DNA from: Helicobacter pylori | Lineage (GTDB): Bacteria > Campylobacterota > Campylobacteria > Campylobacterales > Helicobacteraceae | Assembly: GCF_001653455.1 (NCBI RefSeq) | Contig: NZ_CP011486.1 | Span: 930,001-994,000, forward strand | Length of the DNA: 64,000 nt | Direction of reading: 5' to 3' | Shown here: positions 1 to 8,368 of the stretch, piece after piece | Layout of the letters: each line of letters opens with the position of its first letter | How positions within the stretch are numbered: position 1 is the stretch's first letter | Made by a program: the position numbers and the translations under genes | Notes under the pieces: model-generated | Seen by the model: the letters and a program-made list of their open reading frames with translations, nothing else | Told to the model about the DNA's origin: nothing | Database searches by the model: none

Positions 1-1049
1 GCGTCGTTAGCTTTGGTGCTTTTATCCCCAAACAAAATGACTTCATCGCCCTCTTTAGCTTCAATGCCATTAAGTTTAATAAAGCATTGATCCATGCACA
101 CTTTACCGATCAAGGGGGCTAGTTGGTTATTGATTACGACTTGAATGCGATTGCCCAAAGCGCGCGCTAACCCGTCCGCATACCCTAGCGCTAAAACACC
201 CACTAAAGTTTCTTCATTCGTGTAAAAATGCTTGCCATAGCCAATAAACTCGCCTTTTTTGACTCGTTTGATTTGAACGATTTGAGCTTTTAAACTGATA
301 ACATTTTTTAAGATCGTGGGACACGATCCTTTCATTTCATTAGAAGGGTAGAAGCCATAGAGCATGATCCCTGGGCGATAAAGGTTTAAAAAGCGATCTT
401 CATTGTTGTTGCACAAAGAAAGGATGCCGGCGGAATTATAAGCATGGCGGTATTGGAACTCTATTTTTTGATCCAAAAGCTGCTCTAAAAAAGCGTTAAA
501 GGCTTTCATCTGGTTTTTAGCATGGGTTTTGATATTGGCATCAGCGTTGCTTAAATGCGTGAAAATCCCCTCCACTTCCAAACCCTTTAAAGCTTGGATT
601 TTTTTAATGATTTCTACGCTTTTAAAATTAGGCTCTAAACCCAAGCGGTGCATTCCGGTATCAATTTTGAGATGCACTTTCAAGCGTTTTTGGGATTTTA
701 AAGCTATTTGAGAAAAAACCTCCGCTTGTTCAAGGCTAAAAATCATGGCACTCAAATGATTGTCAACCAACATTTGAGCGTTAGAATTAGGGCTATAACC
801 CAAAATCAAAATAGGGGTTTTAGGAAAATGAAAACGCAATTCTAAGGCTTCATCTAAGGTTGCTACCCCTAAATAATGCGCCCCCTCTTGCAAAAAAATC
901 TCGCTCGCTTTAATCGCTCCCACCCCATAAGCGTTCGCCTTGACAACCGCCATGATATGAGCGTCTTTAGGGATAGCGTTTTTGACCGCATTAAAATTAT
1001 GCCTTAAAGAAGAAGTGTCCACCTCCACAAAACTCGCCCTTTTTAACAT
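1..1049 (-). CDS. alr: Alanine racemase, 3' end cut by the window edge
   Basis: Interconverts L- and D-alanine with pyridoxal phosphate, supplying D-Ala for peptidoglycan. The reading frame is open from an ATG at 1049 down to base 1 with no stop, about 349 codons, so only a short C-terminal part (family length about 370) is missing. The N-terminus reads [15 protein letters not shown], followed by [12 protein letters not shown], which holds the PLP-binding lysine. The segment [12 protein letters not shown] matches the conserved stretch preceding the second half of the enzyme. The start lies 6 bp past the dagA stop codon, so it is probably the last gene of a dadA-dagA-alr transcript. The link with a D-amino acid dehydrogenase fits a D-alanine catabolic unit. 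Identification is secure. Confidence 0.95.
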   Translation of the reverse strand, partial: MLKRASFVEVDTSSLRHNFNAVKNAIPKDAHIMAVVKANAYGVGAIKASEIFLQEGAHYLGVATLDEALELRFHFPKTPILILGYSPNSNAQMLVDNHLSAMIFSLEQAEVFSQIALKSQKRLKVHLKIDTGMHRLGLEPNFKSVEIIKKIQALKGLEVEGIFTHLSNADANIKTHAKNQMKAFNAFLEQLLDQKIEFQYRHAYNSAGILSLCNNNEDRFLNLYRPGIMLYGFYPSNEMKGSCPTILKNVISLKAQIVQIKRVKKGEFIGYGKHFYTNEETLVGVLALGYADGLARALGNRIQVVINNQLAPLIGKVCMDQCFIKLNGIEAKEGDEVILFGDKSTKAND

Positions 1050-1055
1050 GTTATT

Positions 1056-2408
1056 TTATTTGTTGGAGTGCTTGCTAAAATACCAACGAGTCTCAGAATA
1101 CACCACTTTATGCAATAAAATCAAAGCGATCAAATTAGGGATAGCCATAAGCCCGTTAGACAGATCCGCCAAATTCCACACAAAATCAATTTTAGCCATA
1201 GCCCCTACCATGACACTCGCTAAAAAGATCAAGCGGTAATATTTAACCTTTTTCTCACCAAAGGCGTATTCAGTGCATTTTTCCCCATAATAAGCCCAGC
1301 CAATGATCGTAGAGTAGGCAAAAAAGATCATGGTCAAAAAAATCACCACCGTCCCTAATGAGCCTAGAAAATACTCCGTGCTTTTTAAAGTGAGCAAATT
1401 AGCGCTCATTTTCGTGCCATCAGGGAGCAAGGTGTTATATTCTGGCGCCATTAAAATCACGCTCGCTGTCGCCGAACACACCACTAAGGTTACAATAAAA
1501 GTTTGGAGCATAGAAACTAAAGCTTGGCGTACTGGGTGGTGCGTTTGAGCGCTTGCGGCAATGATAGCTGAACTCCCCAACCCCGCTTCATTAGAATACA
1601 ACCCCCTAGCCACGCCCGTTTTTATCATCGTCGTCATCAACGCGCCTGCCGCTCCGCCCACAACGGGTTTAGGGTTAAAGGCTTCTTCAAAAATAAGCTT
1701 GATGGCTTGAAGGGCTAAATCAAAATGGCTGACAATAACATAAATAATAGTTATTAAATATAAAAGTACCATGATAGGGGCTAAATAAGAAGTGAATTTA
1801 CCAATGGATTTGATCCCCCCAATGACAATAACAGCGGTTAAAAGGGTGAGCAATAAGCCTGAAACCCAATTGGGCAAGCTCGCTTGTTCGCTTAAAATGG
1901 AAGAAACCGCGTTGGATTGCGTCATGTTACCGGTGCCAATGCTTGCAATAATGGTAAAAATCGCAAACGCCATGGCGAGTTTGGGCATGTTGAGGCCGTT
2001 TTTAATGTAATACATGGGCCCTCCATTGTATCCAAACGCCCCTTTTTCTCTGTATTTCACGGCTAAAATCCCCTCAGAATATTTCGTCGCCATGCCAACA
2101 AGCCCGGTAACCCACATCCAAAATACTGCCCCTGGCCCTGCAATGCTGATTGCGGTCGCTACGCCTACGATACTCCCAATACCCACGGTTGCCCCTAAAG
2201 AGAGCATGAGGGCGGAGAATTGCGAAATATCGCCTTTAGATTGGGACTCTTTGTCAAAAAGGATTTTGATCGCATAAAAGATTTTACTGAATTGCAAACC
2301 CCTAAGATAGAAGGTCAAAAACAAGCCGGTGCCTACCAATAAAATTTGCATGGGAATCCCCCACACAAAATTAGATAAATAGCGTACCACCGAATCAATC
2401 GTTTCCAT
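1056..2408 (-). CDS. dagA: Sodium:alanine/glycine symporter (AGCS family)
   Basis: Inner-membrane permease that takes up D-alanine or glycine with sodium. The 450-aa product is full length for the AGCS family and is almost wholly hydrophobic, with about ten membrane segments. It carries the family hallmarks NGGPMYYI near residue 130 and GLYSNEAGLGSSAI near residue 270. A clear AAGGAG ribosome site precedes the ATG at 2408. The gene lies between dadA (40 bp upstream) and alr (6 bp downstream), so uptake, racemisation and oxidation of alanine are encoded together. The exact substrate is inferred from family and context. Confidence 0.93.
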   Translation of the reverse strand: METIDSVVRYLSNFVWGIPMQILLVGTGLFLTFYLRGLQFSKIFYAIKILFDKESQSKGDISQFSALMLSLGATVGIGSIVGVATAISIAGPGAVFWMWVTGLVGMATKYSEGILAVKYREKGAFGYNGGPMYYIKNGLNMPKLAMAFAIFTIIASIGTGNMTQSNAVSSILSEQASLPNWVSGLLLTLLTAVIVIGGIKSIGKFTSYLAPIMVLLYLITIIYVIVSHFDLALQAIKLIFEEAFNPKPVVGGAAGALMTTMIKTGVARGLYSNEAGLGSSAIIAASAQTHHPVRQALVSMLQTFIVTLVVCSATASVILMAPEYNTLLPDGTKMSANLLTLKSTEYFLGSLGTVVIFLTMIFFAYSTIIGWAYYGEKCTEYAFGEKKVKYYRLIFLASVMVGAMAKIDFVWNLADLSNGLMAIPNLIALILLHKVVYSETRWYFSKHSNK

Positions 2409-2448
2409 AAAAACTCCTTAATAAACTAGGGTTTAAAAAAGAAATTCC

Positions 2449-3681
2449 TTAATCCCTAAAAAATGCAGAAAAAAGCATAATATCGGCATTTTTTTCATTC
2501 GCTCCGTCTTGGCTTAAATTGGCGATGATTTTACCAATGGCCGGGCCAAAAGTGATGCCAAGCCACCCCAGTCCTGTGGCATGGATTAAGTTTTTATAGC
2601 GTTTGTCATAGCCTAAATAAGGAATATCATTAGGGGTTAAGGGCCTAAAACCACACCACTCTATGGCGTCTTTCATTTCAAAAGGCTGCGTGAAAGCGGC
2701 TAGATTTTTCTTCATGTTAGCGATTTGCTCTTTATCAATGAGGGCGTTATTGGTGTTTAATTCTAATTTAGAAGTGATCCTTACGGTGTCTCTTCGTGGG
2801 GTCATTGCCATGAAAATATCCGCAAATAAAGAAGAGGTTTTGGGTTTTAATTCTTCAGGCATTTTAAAGGTGATGCTATAACCTTTAGCCCCCATCATTA
2901 AAAAATCGTTCTTGGTTTTTTTGATGAGAGTGGGGTTAGCCCCAGTGGCTAGAATGATTTTTTCTGCTTGGATTTTTTCTTTATGCGTGATAACGCCATC
3001 AATAAGGTTGTTTTTAAACTCAAAATCAACAACCTCTTCATTATAAAGAAACTCCACGCCCGCGTTTTGTAAATATTGTTGCAAAGAGTGCATCACTTCG
3101 CCCGGATCCACATGCGCATTTTCGGTTAAAAGCACGCTCCCGCAGATATTGTCATTAACAACCGGCATGTATTCTTTGGTCTCTTTGGCGCTAAGGATTT
3201 TATAAGCACCGCTGTCATCGCAAGTTTTAATCTTTTTTTCAAAATTTTCTTCTAAAGTGTAGATCATTAAAAGCCCGTCTTCTTTATACCAAAAATCCAT
3301 GCCGTCTTCTAGCATCTGGTGATACGCATCAATGCTCAGCCACCCGTAGCGTTCAAACAACGCCATGGTGCGGTGGGTGGATTTGGCGTTCGCGCTTTTC
3401 ATGAATTTTAAAATCCATTGGTAAAGCTTCAAATTAAGCCCAAAATGGAATTTTAAAGGGGCTTGGTTTTTAAGCATGAGTTTAAGGGTGTCTAACACCA
3501 CACCAGGGCATGAGAGCGGGGCTTTTTTAAACGCAGAAATGAGTCCGGCATTCCCAAAAGAAGTGCCGTTTTTGCCATCGCTTTTTTCAATCACACAGAC
3601 CTTATGCCCTAATTTATGCATAGAATACGCACAAGAAAGCCCTACAATCCCACCGCCTATAACAACCACTTCTTTTTTCAT
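2449..3681 (-). CDS. dadA: D-amino acid dehydrogenase, FAD-dependent
   Basis: Oxidises D-alanine and other D-amino acids to 2-oxo acids, passing electrons to the respiratory quinone pool at the inner membrane. The 410-aa product opens with the dinucleotide-binding motif VVVIGGGIVGLSCAYSM (residues 5-21) and ends with GLGWLGITFGPAIGKIIANL, typical of the DAO/DadA fold. Length is usual for the family. It follows the RidA gene by 25 bp and precedes dagA by 40 bp on the same strand. This enzyme class releases imines, which RidA hydrolyses, so the gene order makes biochemical sense. I see no defects. Confidence 0.94.
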   Translation of the reverse strand: MKKEVVVIGGGIVGLSCAYSMHKLGHKVCVIEKSDGKNGTSFGNAGLISAFKKAPLSCPGVVLDTLKLMLKNQAPLKFHFGLNLKLYQWILKFMKSANAKSTHRTMALFERYGWLSIDAYHQMLEDGMDFWYKEDGLLMIYTLEENFEKKIKTCDDSGAYKILSAKETKEYMPVVNDNICGSVLLTENAHVDPGEVMHSLQQYLQNAGVEFLYNEEVVDFEFKNNLIDGVITHKEKIQAEKIILATGANPTLIKKTKNDFLMMGAKGYSITFKMPEELKPKTSSLFADIFMAMTPRRDTVRITSKLELNTNNALIDKEQIANMKKNLAAFTQPFEMKDAIEWCGFRPLTPNDIPYLGYDKRYKNLIHATGLGWLGITFGPAIGKIIANLSQDGANEKNADIMLFSAFFRD

Positions 3682-3706
3682 GCTTATAAGCCCCTTTTAA
3701 TCCATA

Positions 3707-4084
3707 TCACTTGATGGCTATCGCTTCAATTTCTACTAAAGCGTCTTTAGGCAATTTAGCCACTTGAAAGGTCGCCCTAGCCGGATAAGGCTCTGTAAAA
3801 TAACTCCCATAGATTTCATTCACCACTGCAAAATCGTCTAAACTTTTCAATAAAATAGTCGTTTTGACCACGCTATCCATCCCTAAATCAGCTTCTTTTA
3901 AAATCGCTTTGATATTTTCCATGGATTGGGTGGTTTGAGAATGAATGTCCGCACCCTTAAATTCGCCGGTAGTTGCATCAACGCCTAATTGGCCAGAGAC
4001 AAAGACAAGATTGTTCGTAGCGATAGCTTGAGAGTAAGGACCTATAGCCTTTGGGGCTAGAGTTGAATGAATGACTTTTTTCAT
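3707..4084 (-). CDS. RidA family enamine/imine deaminase
   Basis: Small cytosolic trimeric protein of the RidA/YjgF/UK114 family, which hydrolyses reactive 2-aminoacrylate and other imines to 2-keto acids and ammonia. The 125-aa product shows GPYSQA (residues 16-21), FVSGQLG (28-34), and the C-terminal segment [20 protein letters not shown] containing the arginine that binds the substrate carboxylate. It leads the RidA-dadA-dagA-alr set. The AGGAG ribosome site just before the ATG is good. Older annotations call it a translation initiation inhibitor; the deaminase role is established for the family, and pairing with DadA is inferred from neighbourhood. Confidence 0.92.
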   Translation of the reverse strand: MKKVIHSTLAPKAIGPYSQAIATNNLVFVSGQLGVDATTGEFKGADIHSQTTQSMENIKAILKEADLGMDSVVKTTILLKSLDDFAVVNEIYGSYFTEPYPARATFQVAKLPKDALVEIEAIAIK

Positions 4085-4408
4085 GATTAAAACTCCTATG
4101 ATTGTGTGTTATGCTAGCTATTATTATGCAATCAAATTAAAAAGAAATAAAAAATGAGTGCAAAATGCCATGAATTTTCATCTTATTATAAGGTATTGTA
4201 TATTTTTTACCCATATTTAGAAATTCTTAAATGGGTTTTGTTGGGAATTTAGGCTTTGTTATCATCAATTTTTAAAAGCTATCACCTGCTTATAAGCTCT
4301 TTTTGCAAGCTCTTTTATAGTTTATTTTGAAAAATGCCTTTGAGTATTTTTATTGAAATTATTAGAGAGAATTTATTTTTAAAAGAAACTTGAAAATTTA
4401 ACAAAACC
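4085..4408. other. Intergenic region without a gene
   Basis: Between the divergent ridA start and the tRNA promoter lies AT-rich DNA with many stops in all frames. Apart from the candidate operon promoter near 4125, I see no open reading frame with a ribosome site and no strong hairpin. Confidence 0.6.
4121..4131 (-). promoter_or_regulatory. Candidate -10 element for the ridA-dadA-dagA-alr operon
   Basis: On the minus strand the sequence TTGCATAATAATAG lies about 40 bp before the RidA start codon and resembles an extended H. pylori -10 box. No -35 is evident, as is usual in this species. Position fits, but the match is imperfect. Confidence 0.4.
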
Positions 4409-4438
4409 TTGACTTTTATTATTGAGTTTAGATACAAT
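4409..4438 (+). promoter_or_regulatory. Sigma-80 promoter of the tRNA-Gly/trl/tRNA cluster
   Basis: TTGACT at 4409-4414 and TACAAT at 4433-4438 are separated by 18 bp, giving an unusually complete -35/-10 promoter for this species. Transcription would start near 4446, 20 bases before tRNA-Gly. Confidence 0.75.
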
Positions 4439-4465
4439 AACAATCGTCTTTTTAAATAAAAGAGT

Positions 4466-4540
4466 GCGGGAATAGCTCAGTGGTAGAGCACGACCTTGCC
4501 AAGGTCGGGGCCGCGGGTTCGATCCCCGTTTCCCGCTCCA
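4466..4540 (+). tRNA. tRNA-Gly (anticodon GCC)
   Basis: Full cloverleaf: acceptor GCGGGAA pairs with TTCCCGC, the anticodon loop is TTGCCAA, the T arm contains GGTTCGATCC, and CCA is encoded. First gene of the tRNA cluster. Confidence 0.98.
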
Positions 4541-4571
4541 TAACTTAAGTAATATTTAAGAGGATTTAAGA

Positions 4572-4874
4572 TTGCGTTTGATCAAATTAGCTAGCGTGTG
4601 CTTGGGCGTTTTGATAAGCGGTTGTGCGTCGTCTTATCCAACTGGATCTCTTTTCACTATGGTAACGGTTCCAGTTTCCGGAAACGATACGCAATACTCT
4701 AAAGAGGGGCGTGCGAGTTGTTGGAGCGTTTTTAGTCTTGTAGCCGCTGGTAATTGTTCTGTAGAAAAGGCAGCTAAGAGTGGCGGTATCACTAAGATTA
4801 AAATGGTGAGCCGTGAGGCTAACAACTTTTTAGGCATCGTTGGTAAATACACCACAATCGTTCAAGGCGACTAG
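4572..4874 (+). CDS. trl: Small TRL-family lipoprotein inside the tRNA cluster
   Basis: Encodes a 100-aa exported lipoprotein. The start is probably TTG at 4572, preceded by GAGGA; no ATG is available at this position. The N-terminal signal ends in the lipobox LISGC (Cys18), so the mature protein should be lipid-anchored. The rest resembles the TRL (tRNA-associated locus) family, with the [18 protein letters not shown] segment at about residues 46-63. The gene starts 31 bp after tRNA-Gly and ends 60 bp before tRNA-Leu, so it is most likely co-transcribed with the tRNAs from the promoter at 4409. Its function is unknown. Confidence 0.85.
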   Translation: MRLIKLASVCLGVLISGCASSYPTGSLFTMVTVPVSGNDTQYSKEGRASCWSVFSLVAAGNCSVEKAAKSGGITKIKMVSREANNFLGIVGKYTTIVQGD

Positions 4875-4934
4875 CCTTGCTAGAGAGCGTAGTTGAATCA
4901 TCTTTCATTCCACTCTAGGCTTAAAGCCTGAATT

Positions 4935-5021
4935 GCCCAGGTGGTGGAATTGGTAGACACAAGGGACTTAAAATCCCTCGGTAGCAATACCGTGCCGGTT
5001 CAAGTCCGGCTTTGGGCACCA
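4935..5021 (+). tRNA. tRNA-Leu (anticodon TAA)
   Basis: Class II tRNA with acceptor GCCCAGG...TTGGGCA, anticodon loop CTTAAAA, a long variable arm (CTCGGTAGCAATACCG) and an encoded CCA end. Confidence 0.97.
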
Positions 5022-5069
5022 TTTTTGATCGTGATTTTATTTTTTAAAAATGCGAGTGTTAGAGATTAA

Positions 5070-5144
5070 GGCGACATAGCCAAGTGGTAAGGCATGAGTC
5101 TGCAAAACTTTGATTCCCCGGTTCGAATCCGGGTGTCGCCTCCA
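5070..5144 (+). tRNA. tRNA-Cys (anticodon GCA)
   Basis: Acceptor GGCGACA pairs with TGTCGCC, the anticodon loop is CTGCAAA, the T arm is CCGGTTCGAATCCGG, and CCA is encoded. Confidence 0.97.
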
Positions 5145-5191
5145 TTATTGTAGTCATTAGGGGCTTTTGCAAGGGACTTTTGTAAAAATAG

Positions 5192-5279
5192 CGGGAGATG
5201 GCTGAGTGGTTGAAAGCGGCGGTCTTGAAAACCGTTGAGGGTCATACCTCCGGGGGTTCGAATCCCTCTCTCCCGGCCA
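5192..5279 (+). tRNA. tRNA-Ser (anticodon TGA)
   Basis: Class II tRNA: acceptor CGGGAGA pairs with TCTCCCG, anticodon loop CTTGAAA, long variable arm GAGGGTCATACCTC, encoded CCA. Confidence 0.97.
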
Positions 5280-5404
5280 CTTGATTAAAATCTTTTAAGC
5301 GATTGGTTTTAACCAATTCATCTCTTCTTTTAATAAAGAATTTTGTGAATGTTGATTGTCTCTTTTAATTGAAATTTAAGGATTGATTTAAAGGATTTTA
5401 TTCG

Positions 5405-6895
5405 GTGGGATTGTCAGCATCAAGTCTTATTGTTCCTCTTAGCGTTATTTTAATGGTTTTTTTCACCAAACGAGTCGCGCTCTCTTTGTTTGTGGGCATT
5501 ATAGTCAGCGCTGTTTTGTTGCATTCTTTAAACCTCACAAATATCGTAGAATATACCTACACTAAAATCACTGCCGTTTTTTATACCTATGAGCCAGAAA
5601 AAGGGCTTCATTTCAATCTTTCCAACCTCTATGTTTTTGGGTTTTTAATCTTTTTAGGCGTTTTAAGTCAAGTGATTTTAAAATCCGGTAGCGTGCAAAA
5701 TTTTGTCAAAAAAGCCAAAAAATACTCTAAAAACGCTAAAACCCCTGAATTTATCGCTTTTTTTTCAGGCATCATTATTTTTGTAGATGATTATTTTAAC
5801 GCCCTGACCGTGGGGCAAATCTCAAAGTCTTTAAACGACGCCCACAATTCCACACGAGAGCGCTTGGCTTATATCATAGACTCCACTTCAGCGCCGGTGT
5901 GTTTGTTAGTCCCTATTTCTAGTTGGGGGGCTTATATTATGGGGATCATGAATAACGACAACTCGCCTTTATTGAAAGATAGTTTTTCGGTGCTTATGCA
6001 AAGTTTAAGCAGTAATTATTATGCGATTTTTGCACTCATTGCGGTGTTTCTCACTATTTTGTGGCAAATCAACCTCCCTAGCATGAAAAAGTATCAAAAC
6101 ATAGGCGTGAAGGATTTTTATAGCGAGCAAGAAGAGGATCTTTCAAAGCTAGCCCCCTTAAGCTTGTTACCCCTTTCTATTCTTTTGTTGATTATCTCCA
6201 TTTCCTCGTTGATTTTTTATACTGGAGTAATCTTAAAAAACACCGATGCGAGCTTTTCACTCTTTTATGGGGGGCTGTTTTCGCTCATTATCACTTATCT
6301 TTTAGCTTACAAGTTTTTAGAAAAAGGGGGGTTTTTAAAACTCATGTTGGATGGCTTTAAGAGTGTGGGGCCAGCGATGCTAGTCTTAACGCTCGCTTGG
6401 GCTATTGGGCCTGTGATTAGAGATGACGCTCAAACGGGGCTTTACCTAGCTCAAGTAAGCAAGGAGTTTTTAAATAGTGGAGGGGGGGTGTATATGCCCT
6501 TAATCTTTTTTTTAATCTCCGGATTTATCGCTTTTTCTACCGGCACAAGCTGGGGAGCGTTTGCAATCATGCTACCCATTGGAGCGGGCATGGCTAATGA
6601 AAGCGATATTATTTTGATCGTTTCAGCCATTCTTTCTGGGGCGGTTTATGGGGATCACACAAGCCCTATTTCTGATACGACTATACTATCGGCTACTGGG
6701 GCGGGGTGTTCGGTGCAAAGCCATTTTATCACGCAACTCCCTTATGCGACTATTGCGATGCTTTGCAGCGCGGTGAGTTTGGGGGTTGCAAGTTTTATGC
6801 ATTCTCGCTCGCTCGCGCTTTTAATCGGTATCATTTTGCTTGTGGGGGTGTTTTATCTTTTGAAAAAATTTTATGGCGAAAATCTAAAAACTTAA
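5405..6895 (+). CDS. nhaC: NhaC-type Na+/H+ antiporter family membrane protein
   Basis: The 496-aa inner-membrane protein has about eleven hydrophobic segments and the duplicated architecture of the NhaC/Na+-H+ antiporter superfamily. Conserved polar stretches include FVDDYFNALTVG (about residues 125-136), SAPVCLLVPISSWGAY (about 164-179), FSTGTSWGAFAIMLPIGAG (about 379-397) and YGDHTSPISDTTILSATGAG (about 415-434). The start is GTG at 5405; a ribosome site AAAGGA lies upstream. It stands alone between the tRNA cluster and a small exported-protein gene. A run of seven G residues at 6482-6488 lies inside the frame. Substrate preference (Na+ antiport versus an organic solute) cannot be decided from sequence. 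Confidence 0.85.
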   Translation: MGLSASSLIVPLSVILMVFFTKRVALSLFVGIIVSAVLLHSLNLTNIVEYTYTKITAVFYTYEPEKGLHFNLSNLYVFGFLIFLGVLSQVILKSGSVQNFVKKAKKYSKNAKTPEFIAFFSGIIIFVDDYFNALTVGQISKSLNDAHNSTRERLAYIIDSTSAPVCLLVPISSWGAYIMGIMNNDNSPLLKDSFSVLMQSLSSNYYAIFALIAVFLTILWQINLPSMKKYQNIGVKDFYSEQEEDLSKLAPLSLLPLSILLLIISISSLIFYTGVILKNTDASFSLFYGGLFSLIITYLLAYKFLEKGGFLKLMLDGFKSVGPAMLVLTLAWAIGPVIRDDAQTGLYLAQVSKEFLNSGGGVYMPLIFFLISGFIAFSTGTSWGAFAIMLPIGAGMANESDIILIVSAILSGAVYGDHTSPISDTTILSATGAGCSVQSHFITQLPYATIAMLCSAVSLGVASFMHSRSLALLIGIILLVGVFYLLKKFYGENLKT

Positions 6896-7116
6896 AAATT
6901 AAAATAAGGTTTTAGCGATCCCTATTTGATTGGGGAAAAATCTTGTTTTATTATCAATCAATTAAAATAAATTATTCAAAAATAACCATTAATTGTAAAA
7001 ATCTTCACAAAACTCTAAATCGTAACGCTTTTTAAAAAAATACATTTTTTTTAATTTTTTAATCAACTATTAAGGTGTTTTAAGTTAAATTTCCTTATCT
7101 GTTAAACATACGGATA

Positions 7117-7533
7117 ATGTTATATCTAAGGAAAGAAAATGGGGTTAGGACACTAATAAGTTTAGGGATTTTGTTAAGCGTTTTGAATGGCGACGATCTG
7201 AGATTGTATTCAAAACCTTTAGTCTATTCGGTTGGCAGTGGGATCATTGGGATTGATATTGATAAGCGGACATTTTACAAACGAGCGTTCACTTTCACAA
7301 TGAAATCGTTGTTTGGTGAAAACTTGCTTTTGTTTGTCAAATTAAAGCATTCTGCGTTGATGAGCAAACACATGAAAGGACCTTTGGAAAACCGCCATCA
7401 TCATTCTTTCACTAAGAATTATGAAAAAGCGGTTAATGGTTGTCAAAAGTATTTCCATATCAAATTGCCTGAAGGCGCTCCTAGCAACTTCAAATCAGGC
7501 TCATACATGGCCACTATGGTGATGCGTTTTTAA
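7117..7533 (+). CDS. Hypothetical exported protein
   Basis: I do not recognise a family. The 138-aa product has a signal-peptide-like segment VRTLISLGILLSVLNG at residues 10-25, so the mature part would begin near DDLRLY. The rest is basic, with a histidine-rich patch (ENRHHHSFTKN), a single cysteine, and a C-terminal phenylalanine as in many outer-membrane proteins. The annotated ATG at 7117 adds nine unusual residues before the signal. A better-placed start with AAGGAAAG upstream, ATGGGG at 7140, is out of frame by one base with the signal peptide. The gene may therefore be frameshifted or switchable in a short G run, or it may simply start at 7117. A hairpin at 7545-7561 follows. Confidence 0.55.
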   Translation: MLYLRKENGVRTLISLGILLSVLNGDDLRLYSKPLVYSVGSGIIGIDIDKRTFYKRAFTFTMKSLFGENLLLFVKLKHSALMSKHMKGPLENRHHHSFTKNYEKAVNGCQKYFHIKLPEGAPSNFKSGSYMATMVMRF

Positions 7534-7544
7534 AGTTTTATTTT

Positions 7545-7561
7545 GGGTATTCTTAATACCC
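7545..7561 (+). terminator. Possible weak terminator hairpin
   Basis: The perfect 7-bp stem GGGTATT/AATACCC with a 3-base loop lies 12 bp after the stop codon. It is followed by a T-rich but interrupted stretch, so termination may be weak. Confidence 0.35.
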
Positions 7562-7760
7562 TTATCATTCTTTTAAGAATACAAATCTTTAAAAACACAA
7601 GTTTGTTTCTTTTTTTAATCTTCTTAGGGCTTTTTTCATTATATTGAATAAAATATTTCAAAAACATTGATAAAAATCCATAGGAGAAAAATAAAAACTC
7701 ACTTCAAGTTAAGTTGGGATTTAATCTTAGCTCTTTCTAAAGTTGTAAGACACCTTTCAT

Positions 7761-7970
7761 ATGGATTACATCAGCAAAGCCACCAATGAAAAAGAAAAAA
7801 AGAATGTGAGAAATTGCTCACGCCTGAAGCTAGGAAACTTTTAGAAACCGAAGCGTTGGATTGTTTGAGGCATGCTAAAACGGAAGCGCAAAAAAAAAGA
7901 ATGCATCAAAGATCTCCCTAAAGCGTTGCAACAAGAAGTGTTGGATAAAAAAAGTTTGCAATCCATATAA
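7761..7970 (+). pseudogene. Frameshifted remnant of a K/E/C-rich repeat protein
   Basis: With two one-base corrections the segment reads YISKATNEKEKK, ECEKLLTPEARKLLE, ALDCLRHAKTE and KKECIKDLPKALQQEVLDKK, then stops at 7970. This is the repeat pattern (two cysteines per unit, KECEKLL/ECIKDLP) seen in a family of Helicobacter repeat proteins. The first break is a shortened A tract near 7795; the second is an expanded A tract near 7890. Neither frame is long enough to be functional. It is most likely the tail of a lost larger gene. The ATG at 7761 need not be the original start. Confidence 0.7.
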
Positions 7971-8212
7971 AAAGGCTTTGTTTTCATCAAATTTTGATCG
8001 CTAAAACTTTTATAGTTAATTAAGGCGTGTTTTTGGCTTCAGGTGTTTTTATGGTAGGATTAGTTCTATCAAGGTTTAGGGGATTAGCATCTTTCCTCTT
8101 ATCATTTGGCGCTAAAGGCGACTCAATTAGCCCATTCCTTGATGAGCCATTTTATTCCAACAACATGAAAAACTCTGTCCTTTAGGGTGCAGTAAGTACA
8201 TAGCCGTTAGAC

Positions 8213-8218
8213 TATATT
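8213..8218 (+). promoter_or_regulatory. Candidate -10 box for the 24-codon gene
   Basis: TATATT in the context TTAGACTATATTTAAAC, conserved in the partner copy at 62776-62781. It would place the transcript start near 8226, about 40 bases before the start codon. Confidence 0.45.
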
Positions 8219-8264
8219 TAAACTAAAAGGTAGCCAAATGCCTCTAGTCTTTTTGGGGTAGGAA

Positions 8265-8339
8265 ATGTCCATGCAGGCTTTAAAGAACAAAGCTTTTCAT
8301 GTTAGTGTCCGTTGGTTAGTGTCCGTTGGGATACTTTAA
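8265..8339 (+). CDS. 24-aa cationic/hydrophobic peptide, candidate type I toxin
   Basis: The frame ATG 8265 to TAA 8339 encodes MSMQALKNKAFH followed by VSVRWLVSVGIL. A GTAGGAA ribosome site lies directly before the ATG. The C-terminal half is encoded by two tandem copies of the 14-mer GTTAGTGTCCGTTG. The second genomic copy (62655-62729) keeps the frame and length, with only two amino acid changes (A5T, I23T), while other bases differ. Small size, positive charge and a hydrophobic tail resemble the AapA-type peptides of H. pylori type I toxin-antitoxin loci, but the sequence is not that of AapA1 as I recall it. I could not identify an antisense RNA promoter with certainty. Function is therefore only a suggestion. 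Confidence 0.5.
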   Translation: MSMQALKNKAFHVSVRWLVSVGIL

Positions 8340-8346
8340 TTAAGAA

Positions 8347-8368
8347 GCCCCTTGTTTTAGAAAGGGGC
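8347..8368 (+). terminator. Hairpin after the 24-codon gene
   Basis: Stem GCCCCTT/AAGGGGC with an 8-base loop starts 8 bp after the stop codon. The partner copy has the same hairpin slightly weakened. It may end the transcript. Confidence 0.55.
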
